Part shown: one piece after another, positions 1 through 4,842 of the stretch | How the letters are laid out: every line of letters begins with the position of its first letter | Numbering within the stretch: position 1 is the first letter of the stretch | Assembly: GCA_964383325.1 (NCBI GenBank) | Contig: CAYLGY010000100.1 | Location: 1 to 8,624, forward strand | Length of the DNA stretch: 8,624 nt | Direction of reading: 5' to 3' | DNA from: CAYLGY01 sp964383325 | Lineage (GTDB): Bacteria; Pseudomonadota; Alphaproteobacteria; Rhizobiales; Rhizobiaceae | Translations under genes and position numbers: made by a program | The notes under the pieces: generated by a model | The model's input: the letters and a program-made list of their open reading frames with translations, nothing else | Database searches by the model: none | What the model was told of the DNA's origin: nothing

Positions 1-56
1 GATGCCTCAAGTACAAGCTGACAAGCTTCGGGGATAGTCATAAAGAATCGTGTAAG
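1..56 (-). pseudogene. Fragment resembling a CapD/FlaA1-type polysaccharide biosynthesis dehydratase
   Basis: After the hydantoinase segment the same frame reads LTRFFMTIPEACQLVLEA (residues 205-222). This matches, from memory, a conserved C-terminal motif of the CapD/FlaA1/WbpM family of UDP-sugar 4,6-dehydratases (short-chain dehydrogenase fold), where T-R-F/Y-F-M-T-I-P-E-A is followed by QLVL. These enzymes make precursors for capsule and O-antigen sugars. GC over positions 3-56 is about 44 percent (24 of 54 bases), and codons such as CTT, ACA and GTA differ from the GC-ending usage of the rest of the window. Only 18 residues are visible, so the assignment rests on one motif. It may be a real rearrangement or an assembly join at a contig end. 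Confidence 0.6.
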
Positions 57-668
57 CCCGACCAGCTTGACCAGCGGCGAGACCTGATGGCTGGCCGAGA
101 TTTGTGTAAAGCCCGCCGCCTCGCAGAGCCGCGCCACTTCCTGCTCATGAGCGGGATAGTTCCAGGCATGCATGAAGACGATGGCGACGGCCTCGATGCC
201 ATCGGCGCGCGCTTCTGCGAGGCAACGCTCGATCGCACCCGCATCCGGCGCCCGCTCGATGGTGCCGTCGGCCCGCACGCGCTCATCGATCTCGACGACG
301 CGTTCGTAAAGCTGCTCCGGCAACCGGATCTGCTTGGCGAAGATGTCGGGCCGGGCCTGGTAGGCAAGGCGCAACGCATCGCGGAAGCCTTTGGTGATCA
401 GCAACAGCACGCGGTCGCCCCTGCGCTCCAGCAGGGCATTCGTCGCGACCGTCGTGCCCATCTTGACCTCGCCGATCCTGCCCGGCGCGATCGCCTCGCC
501 ATTCTTCAGTCCGAGGAAATCGCGGATGCCCTGGATTGCCGCATCGGCATAGGCTTCCGGATTGTCGGACAGCAGCTTGCGGGCATGCAGGCCGCCCTCG
601 GGGTCGCGGCCGATAATGTCCGTGAAGGTGCCGCCGCGGTCGATCCAGAAATCCCACTTGCCTGCCAT
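1..668 (-). CDS. Hydantoinase A / 5-oxoprolinase-type N-terminal part, broken at the window edge
   Basis: The frame starts at ATG 668-666 and runs off the left edge without a stop. Residues 1-204 read as the N-terminal domain of the hydantoinase/oxoprolinase family (ATP-dependent opening of cyclic amides such as 5-oxoproline or hydantoins, cytosolic). Visible family marks are the ASKHA-type phosphate-binding motif DRGGTFTD at residues 10-17, the segment from K69 to G84 containing GTTVATNALLER, and the SHQVSPLVKLVG stretch ending at residue 204. A GAGGGG Shine-Dalgarno lies 8 bases before the start. The family normally continues from LVG into RGDTTVVDAYLSP, followed by several hundred more residues. 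Here residue 205 onward (positions 56 down to 3) is unrelated, so the gene is truncated. It is divergent from the djlA-like gene. The family is clear, but the exact substrate cannot be told from this fragment. Confidence 0.82.
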   Translation of the reverse strand, partial: MAGKWDFWIDRGGTFTDIIGRDPEGGLHARKLLSDNPEAYADAAIQGIRDFLGLKNGEAIAPGRIGEVKMGTTVATNALLERRGDRVLLLITKGFRDALRLAYQARPDIFAKQIRLPEQLYERVVEIDERVRADGTIERAPDAGAIERCLAEARADGIEAVAIVFMHAWNYPAHEQEVARLCEAAGFTQISASHQVSPLVKLVGLTRFFMTIPEACQLVLEA

Positions 669-703
669 GATCCAGTCCCCTCATTCGCGCCACGCCCCAT
701 TTA

Positions 704-724
704 GCTCTAGGGGATTCCCTGAGC
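704..724. repeat. Imperfect dyad in the divergent intergenic region
   Basis: GCTC (704-707), a single bulged T at 708, and AGGG (709-712) pair with CCCT (717-720) and GAGC (721-724) around a GATT loop. This gives 8 base pairs and one bulge. It lies between the hydantoinase start (668) and the djlA-like start (780). It could be an operator for a dimeric regulator or an RNA hairpin in either leader. No T-run follows directly, so a terminator is unlikely. Elsewhere in 669-779 there is a TTGACG at 752-757, but no well-placed -10 for it before the start codon. Confidence 0.35.
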
Positions 725-779
725 CCCTGTCCATGCCGGTTTGCTTCCTTTTTGACGGGAGCTGCTCTAAGAAATCCTC

Positions 780-1487
780 ATGTCGATCTGGACGCGAATC
801 GGGGAGTTCGTCTCCCGAATTTCCGACACGGCGCTGTCCGGCATGATCGAGGCCGTCCGCACGGTCTTCGAAGGCGATCCCGAAACGCGCCGGCGCGTCG
901 CCTTCTCCGTGGCAATGATCGCGCTTTCCGCCAAGATGGCCAAGGCCGACGGCATCGTGACACCCTCCGAAGTGCAGGCCTTCACGCGGATCTTCGAAGT
1001 ACCGCGAAAGGAAGCGCGCCATGTTGCGCGACTCTACAATCTCGCCAAGGGCGACGTCGCCGGATATGAGACCTATGCCCGGCAAATGGCGGCGCTGTGC
1101 GGCTCCGGCATGCCCAACTGCGCCATTCTGGAGGATATTCTCGACGGGCTGTTCCACATCGCCAAGGCCGATGGCCTGCTGCATGACAAGGAGCTGGCCT
1201 TCCTGCGCCGCGTGGCCGAGATCTTCGATTTCGATGATGTGCATTTCAATCGGCTGCTGGCGCGGCACGTCGCCGGGGAAGGCGACCCGTGGGCGGTCCT
1301 CGGAATGGAACCGGACGCCGATTTCGCCGCCGTGCAGCGCCGCTACCGCCAGCTTGCGGCGGAAAACCACCCGGACCGGCTGATCGCCCGCGGCGTGCCG
1401 GAGGAATTCCACGCCATTGCAAATGAGCGGCTGGCCGCCATCAATGCCGCCTACGCGGTTCTGAGGGCGAGGTTGCGAGCGCGATGA
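780..1487 (+). CDS. djlA: DjlA-like J-domain protein (TerB plus DnaJ), soluble form
   Basis: This 235-residue protein combines an N-terminal TerB/tellurite-resistance-like helical domain (about residues 25-150) with a C-terminal J domain (about 167-233). The TerB part shows two acidic repeats, KADGIVTPSE from residue 55 and AKADGLLHDKE around residue 127. The J domain carries the HPD triad at 197-199, needed to stimulate the ATPase of DnaK. The stretch after HPD (RLIARGVPEEF) is typical of DjlA. E. coli DjlA has an N-terminal membrane helix. Here the first 30 residues are amphipathic with charges and no clear membrane span, so the protein is probably cytosolic or peripheral. ATG 780 is chosen because the TerB domain follows directly; the ribosome-binding site is weak (AAGA). 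Its stop overlaps the start of the amidase gene, indicating co-translation. The client protein is unknown. Confidence 0.88.
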   Translation: MSIWTRIGEFVSRISDTALSGMIEAVRTVFEGDPETRRRVAFSVAMIALSAKMAKADGIVTPSEVQAFTRIFEVPRKEARHVARLYNLAKGDVAGYETYARQMAALCGSGMPNCAILEDILDGLFHIAKADGLLHDKELAFLRRVAEIFDFDDVHFNRLLARHVAGEGDPWAVLGMEPDADFAAVQRRYRQLAAENHPDRLIARGVPEEFHAIANERLAAINAAYAVLRARLRAR

Positions 1488-2212
1488 CATTGCCGGACCT
1501 GCCCGTCGGCCGGTTTCGTGCCTCGCCAAATTTCGGCGAGCGACGCGACGGCATGCGCCCGCATCTGTTGATCCTGCATTATACGGGCATGGAAAGCGGC
1601 AGCGCCGCCGAGGACTGGCTGTGCGATCCGCGTTCCGAGGTTTCCTCGCATTATCTCGTATATGAGGACGGAAGCATCGTGCAGCTCGTCGCCGAGGACC
1701 ATCGCGCCTGGCATGCAGGGCGCAGCCAATGGCGAGGCATTTGCGACATCAATTCGGCGTCCATCGGGATCGAGATCGTCAATCCGGGACATTTCCTCGG
1801 CTATCCGGACTTCCCGGCGGAACAGATTTCAGCCGTCACCCAGCTGTGCCGGCAGATCGTCGCGCGCTGGCGCATCCGGCCGCAGGACGTGCTGGCCCAT
1901 TCCGATGTCGCGCCGGGCCGCAAGATCGATCCGGGCGAGAAGTTTCCCTGGGCCGAACTCCATGCGGCGGGGATCGGCCACCTTGTCGCGCCGCTGCCGC
2001 CCGATCCGGAGCCTGCCCACCCCTCGCCGCAGCAGTTGGAGGAAGTGCGTTCCATGCTGGCGAGCTATGGCTATGCAATCGAGCGGGACGGGAGAAGCGA
2101 CCGGATCGTGATCGAGGCCTTCCAGCGCCATTTCCGTCCAGCGCGGGTCGATGGCATTGCCGATCGCTCCACCATCGAGACGCTGCGCGCGCTGCTGGGC
2201 GCACTTGCCTGA
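1484..2212 (+). CDS. N-acetylmuramoyl-L-alanine amidase, AmpD/AmiD type, with peptidoglycan-binding domain
   Basis: This 242-residue Zn-dependent Amidase_2 enzyme cleaves the bond between (anhydro)MurNAc and L-alanine of muropeptides. The expected zinc ligands are visible: H32 (LHYTG), H139 (AHSDVAPGRKIDPG) and D149. E97 (IGIEIVNPG) and K147 are the probable catalytic residues. A C-terminal helical peptidoglycan-binding domain (PG_binding_1 style, about residues 185-240) follows a proline-rich linker (PLPPDPEPAHPSP). No signal peptide or lipobox is seen, so cytosolic recycling of anhydromuropeptides, as for AmpD, is plausible. The two-domain layout is closer to E. coli AmiD, which is an outer-membrane lipoprotein. 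The start ATG 1484 overlaps the djlA stop (ATGA), with a GAGG about 10 bases upstream. If it acts as AmpD it would lower beta-lactamase-inducing muropeptides, but no ampC/ampR lies in this window. Confidence 0.9.
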   Translation: MTLPDLPVGRFRASPNFGERRDGMRPHLLILHYTGMESGSAAEDWLCDPRSEVSSHYLVYEDGSIVQLVAEDHRAWHAGRSQWRGICDINSASIGIEIVNPGHFLGYPDFPAEQISAVTQLCRQIVARWRIRPQDVLAHSDVAPGRKIDPGEKFPWAELHAAGIGHLVAPLPPDPEPAHPSPQQLEEVRSMLASYGYAIERDGRSDRIVIEAFQRHFRPARVDGIADRSTIETLRALLGALA

Positions 2213-2293
2213 ATGGCGCGCCGCACCCATATGATCCACACGCGCAACGCGCGCAGAGCCTTCCATTTCCATGCGAAAGGCTCTAGGGAAGCG
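2213..2293. other. Short gap between amidase gene and rnpB with two inverted repeats
   Basis: Two possible hairpins are present. CGCGC (2241-2245) pairs with GCGCG (2249-2253) around AAC. AGAGCCTT (2255-2262) pairs perfectly with AAGGCTCT (2277-2284) around a 14-base loop. Neither is followed by a T-run. The second ends about 10 bases before the mature 5' end of RNase P RNA. It could mark the end of the djlA-amidase transcript, or be part of a 5' leader or promoter of rnpB. No strong -35/-10 pair is obvious. Confidence 0.4.
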
Positions 2294-2692
2294 GAGCCAG
2301 CTGGCCGGGCGGCCGCGCCGGTCAATTGCGGAAACGCGACCGGCGAGGAAAGTCCGGGCTCCAGGGAAAGACGGTGCCGGATAGCGTCCGGCGGGGGAAA
2401 CCCCAGGGAAAGTGCCACAGAAAGCAGACCGCCCTCCATCGGGGGGTAAGGGTGAAAGGGTGGGGCAAGAGCCCACCGCGCTGCCGGCAACGGGAGCGGC
2501 ACGGCAAACCCCACCGGGAGCAAGACTGAATAGGGATGGCGAGGAAGTTCACTTCCGGCGTTTTCTCCGCCAGCCATCCGGGTAGGTTGCTTGAGGCGGG
2601 CAGCAATGCCCGTCCCAGAGGAATGGCCGCCACGTCGGGGCCCTTCGGGGCCCAGGCCATACAGAACCCGGCTTACAGGCCGGCTGGCTTTC
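2294..2692 (+). ncRNA. rnpB: RNase P RNA, bacterial type A
   Basis: This is the catalytic RNA of RNase P, which removes 5' leaders from pre-tRNAs together with RnpA. The conserved regions are all present in order: GAGGAAAGTCCGGGCTCC at 2345-2362 (CR-I, 5' half of P4), GTAAGGGTGAAAGGGTG around 2446-2462, the L15 region GGGTAGGTTGCTTGAG at 2580-2595 (contacts the tRNA CCA end), AGAGGAATGGCCGCC at 2617-2631 (CR-V), and ACAGAACCCGGCTTACAG at 2661-2678 (CR-IV, 3' half of P4). Helix P1 closes the molecule: 2295-2306 pairs with 2678-2689 over 12 base pairs with one G-U. Length near 400 bases fits a type A RNA. The ends are placed from P1 and may be off by a few bases. Several open frames cross it and are not genes. 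Its place just upstream of mraZ agrees with other Rhizobiales as I recall them. Confidence 0.97.
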
Positions 2693-2714
2693 GCATCTCC
2701 CTGTCATTTTTTTT
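2693..2714 (+). terminator. Possible rnpB 3' end with T8 tract
   Basis: Eight consecutive T residues lie at 2707-2714, about 17 bases after the end of P1. There is no separate GC-rich hairpin directly before the T-run; the nearest stem is P1 of RNase P RNA itself. It could serve as a weak intrinsic terminator or a 3' processing site. Confidence 0.35.
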
Positions 2715-2721
2715 GATTCCT

Positions 2722-2737
2722 GCGCGAATTGTCGCGC
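2722..2737. repeat. Perfect 6-bp inverted repeat downstream of rnpB
   Basis: GCGCGA (2722-2727) and TCGCGC (2732-2737) are exact reverse complements around ATTG. On the plus strand no T-run follows, so it is not a canonical terminator; the T8 tract is on its upstream side. It may stabilise a 3' tail of the rnpB transcript or be incidental in GC-rich DNA. Confidence 0.3.
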
Positions 2738-2818
2738 CAGATCTTAACCTTCCGCAAGGATGCTTGGCTGGTCGAGGCGGCGCGGGCCAGGCCTTTCCTT
2801 CAGTTCTGTGTAATGCAT

Positions 2819-2853
2819 TCCCGTTGACGCCCACATCTTCCCATGATATCCCA
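2819..2853. promoter_or_regulatory. MraZ operator: TGGGN direct repeats with 10-bp period
   Basis: On the minus strand the sequence reads TGGGA (2853-2849), TGGGA (2843-2839) and TGGGC (2833-2829), each separated by exactly 5 bases. A fourth degenerate unit CGGGA (2823-2819) follows in the same phase. E. coli MraZ is known to bind three TGGGN repeats separated by 5-base spacers. The repeats fall on one face of the helix and cover the space from just upstream of the -35 through the -10, so bound MraZ would block RNA polymerase. This predicts autorepression of mraZ and the downstream cluster. Confidence 0.8.
2824..2852 (+). promoter_or_regulatory. Likely sigma-70 promoter of the mraZ/dcw operon
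   Basis: TTGACG at 2824-2829 is a 5-of-6 match to the -35 hexamer. TATCCC at 2847-2852 sits 17 bases downstream as a weak -10 (TAT conserved). Transcription would start near 2859-2861 and give a leader of about 130 bases before mraZ. Confidence is raised because the MraZ-type repeats coincide with exactly this stretch. No other comparable -35/-10 pair was seen in 2715-2990. Confidence 0.55.
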
Positions 2854-2990
2854 AATACCAGTCGTTCCTTCATGATTACGGGCTTGGCAGGGCGGTCGCC
2901 GATGGCCGGCCGTTCATGACCGGAATCGCTCTCGTTTACGGGGACAGAACTTGTGCATGGCGCTGGAGATGGAAGCGGTGAGGGTGTCTG

Positions 2991-3452
2991 ATGGACCGTT
3001 TTCTCTCGAGCGCAGTCAACCGGATCGACGCCAAGGGACGGGTTTCCGTGCCGGCAAGATTCCGTCAGGTCCTGCAGAAGCGGGGCTACCAGGAACTCTA
3101 TGCGCTGCGGGCGCTGGATACGCCGGCGCTCGATGTCGGCGGCCCGGACCTGCTGGATCGCTACGAGCAGCGCATGGCGTCGGAAGATCCGTTTCTCCAG
3201 CTCGCGGACGATCTGTCCTTCTATGTGCATGGCGACAGCGACTTCCTGAAGCTGGACCAGGACGGGCGGATCATGGTGACCGATTTCGTGCGCGCGCATA
3301 CGGGCATCGTCGATCAGGTCGCCTTTGTCGGCAGGGGGCATTTCTTCCAGATCTGGCATCCGGACAATCTTGCCGCCCATGCGGAACAGGTGCGCGAGCG
3401 CTTGCGGACGCTGCGCCGCAATGCGGCAATTTCGCCGGGAGAATCGGGATGA
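2991..3452 (+). CDS. mraZ: MraZ, transcriptional regulator of the dcw cluster
   Basis: This 153-residue protein has two AbrB-like swapped-hairpin DNA-binding repeats. The first motif, DAKGRVSVPARFR, is at residues 13-25, and the second, DQDGRIMVTDFVRAHTG, is at 89-105. MraZ forms a multimeric ring and binds tandem TGGGN repeats to repress its own operon; matching repeats are found at 2819-2853. Its length is near the usual 140-155. ATG 2991 is preceded by GGTGAGGG about 5 bases away, and the protein begins MDRFLSS, which fits family N-termini. The stop TGA (3450-3452) overlaps the rsmH start, so MraZ and RsmH translation are probably coupled. It is nucleoid-associated and cytosolic. Confidence 0.96.
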   Translation: MDRFLSSAVNRIDAKGRVSVPARFRQVLQKRGYQELYALRALDTPALDVGGPDLLDRYEQRMASEDPFLQLADDLSFYVHGDSDFLKLDQDGRIMVTDFVRAHTGIVDQVAFVGRGHFFQIWHPDNLAAHAEQVRERLRTLRRNAAISPGESG

Positions 3453-4468
3453 TGGCGGACCCCGGCAGCGATGCGCTGCCCGGTGGCGGACCGGTCCGTC
3501 ACGTCCCGGTTCTGCTCGGCGAAGTCCTGGAGGCGCTGGCGCCCGGGCGCGATTCGCTGGTCATTGACGGCACGTTCGGTGCCGGCGGCTATTCGGCCGC
3601 CCTGCTCGATACCGGCGCCCGCGTCCTTGCCATCGACCGCGACCCGGAAGCCATTGCGGCGGGGAGGGTGCTGGAGGCGCGCTCCGGCGGCCGGCTGCGC
3701 CTGGTCGAAGGCCGCTTCTCGCAGCTTGACCTTCTGTGCGGCGAACCCGCTGACGGGGTCGTGCTCGACATCGGGGTCTCTTCCATGCAGCTCGACGAGG
3801 CGGAGCGGGGTTTCTCCTTCCGCCAGGACGGCCCGCTGGACATGCGCATGGGCCGCACAGGCCCGAGCGCGGCCGACATCGTCAACCGGTTCAAGCCGGG
3901 AGATCTTGCCCGCATCATCGGATTTCTCGGCGAGGAGCGCCATGCCGGCCGCATCGCCCGCCTGATCGAGGAAAGGCGGCGGCAGGCGCCGTTCACCCGC
4001 ACGCGCGACCTGGCCGGCCTGATCGAGCGCCATCTGCCGGCCCGGCCGACTGACCGGATTCACCCCGCGACCCGGACATTCCAGGCGCTGCGGATCTTCG
4101 TCAATGGCGAGCTTGGCGAACTCGCACGGGGCCTGTTCGCCGCCGAACGAATCCTGCGGCCCGGCGGCAGGCTGGCAGTGGTGACCTTCCATTCTCTGGA
4201 GGACCGGATCGTCAAACGCTTCCTGGCAGCGCGCAGCAGTCCGCCGGCAAGATCGCGCCATCTGCCGGAAGCAGACGCGCCGCCGCCGAGCTTCGCACGG
4301 CCTGCGCGGCCGGTCACTCCCGGCGAAGCCGAGGTCGACGCCAATCCGCGCGCCCGCTCGGCACGGCTGAGATCGGCAACGCGCCTCGACGCTCCGGCCC
4401 ATGCGCCGGACCTTTCAGCGCTGGGCCTGCCGAAACTGCCCCGGCTTGCCGAAGAAGGAGATGCGTGA
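3449..4468 (+). CDS. rsmH: 16S rRNA (cytosine-1402-N4)-methyltransferase RsmH (MraW)
   Basis: This 339-residue SAM-dependent enzyme N4-methylates C1402 in the decoding centre of 16S rRNA. Family marks in order are HVPVLLGEVLEAL from residue 18, the SAM-binding loop DGTFGAGGYS at 40-49, the acidic DRDP at 63-66, VVLDIGVSSMQLD, GFSFRQDGPLDMRMG, TRTFQALRIFVNGELGEL and VTFHSLEDRIVKRF. The C-terminal ANPRARSARLRSA also fits the family. The start is ATG 3449 (ATGATG; 3452 is an equal alternative), with GGAGA 7 bases upstream and a 4-base overlap with the mraZ stop. The frame stays open upstream to 2951, but that extension overlaps mraZ and is not homologous. The stop overlaps the GTG of ftsL. Confidence 0.97.
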   Translation: MMADPGSDALPGGGPVRHVPVLLGEVLEALAPGRDSLVIDGTFGAGGYSAALLDTGARVLAIDRDPEAIAAGRVLEARSGGRLRLVEGRFSQLDLLCGEPADGVVLDIGVSSMQLDEAERGFSFRQDGPLDMRMGRTGPSAADIVNRFKPGDLARIIGFLGEERHAGRIARLIEERRRQAPFTRTRDLAGLIERHLPARPTDRIHPATRTFQALRIFVNGELGELARGLFAAERILRPGGRLAVVTFHSLEDRIVKRFLAARSSPPARSRHLPEADAPPPSFARPARPVTPGEAEVDANPRARSARLRSATRLDAPAHAPDLSALGLPKLPRLAEEGDA

Positions 4469-4842
4469 CCATGTTCCGGACCACTGACATTTTCCTGATC
4501 GCGCTGATGGTGTGTGCCGCAGCCTTCACCTACAAGACCAAGCACGATGCCGAGCGGCAATATGCCGAACTGCGCCGGCTCCAGGCGGAAATCCGCCATG
4601 AGCTGGACACGCTCGATCTCCTGAAGGCGGACTGGAGCCTGCTGACCCAGCCCAAGCGGCTGCAGCGCCTTGCGGAAATCTACGAAACCGAACTCGGACT
4701 GAAGCCGGTGGAGCCGCACCAGATCGTCGAGTTCACCGAACTGCCGGTCGTGCCGGTGGAACTCGACGGGTCGGGATCGCGCCCGCTGGGCGGTTTCGCG
4801 GCGACGACGGACCCGATGACCACGGGCGGCACCGGACAATGA
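4465..4842 (+). CDS. ftsL: Cell division protein FtsL
   Basis: This small bitopic division protein of about 125 residues bridges FtsB/FtsQ to FtsW-FtsI in the septal complex. A single membrane helix lies at about residues 8-23 (TDIFLIALMVCAAAFTY). It is followed by a periplasmic coiled coil (about 28-62, AERQYAELRRLQAEI onward) and the alphaproteobacterial FtsL signature LKADWSLLTQPKRLQRLAE. The tail is rich in G, P and T and looks disordered. Two starts are possible: GTG 4465, overlapping the rsmH stop as GTGA, with AAGGAG ending 4 bases before it; or ATG 4471, 10 bases after the same Shine-Dalgarno. The ATG gives MFRTTD, which resembles relatives. The choice changes only two residues. The stop overlaps the ftsI start (ATGA). 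Primary sequence of FtsL is weakly conserved, but context and signature agree. Confidence 0.92.
   Translation: MTMFRTTDIFLIALMVCAAAFTYKTKHDAERQYAELRRLQAEIRHELDTLDLLKADWSLLTQPKRLQRLAEIYETELGLKPVEPHQIVEFTELPVVPVELDGSGSRPLGGFAATTDPMTTGGTGQ

Noticed and set aside
87..704. Plus-strand frame of 205 codons over the hydantoinase segment
   Set aside because: The minus strand carries recognisable hydantoinase motifs with a good Shine-Dalgarno; the plus frame has none.
681..1529. Minus-strand open frame of 282 codons opposite the djlA-like gene
   Set aside because: It is antisense to a gene with clear TerB and J-domain motifs, shows no recognisable domain, and is the kind of long shadow frame expected in GC-rich DNA.
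2071..2660. Open frames crossing the rnpB region on both strands
   Set aside because: The stretch is a structured RNA with all conserved RNase P blocks in order; the translations are low-complexity and unrelated to known proteins.
2744..2758. Possible CtrA site (TTAA-N7-TTAA) upstream of mraZ
   Set aside because: Only the first half (TTAA at 2744-2747) is present; the second half reads CAAG, so it does not meet the full-site pattern.
2951..3448. N-terminal extension of rsmH starting at 2951
   Set aside because: It overlaps the whole of mraZ in another frame and does not look like RsmH. The family begins near HVPVLL, just after ATG 3449.
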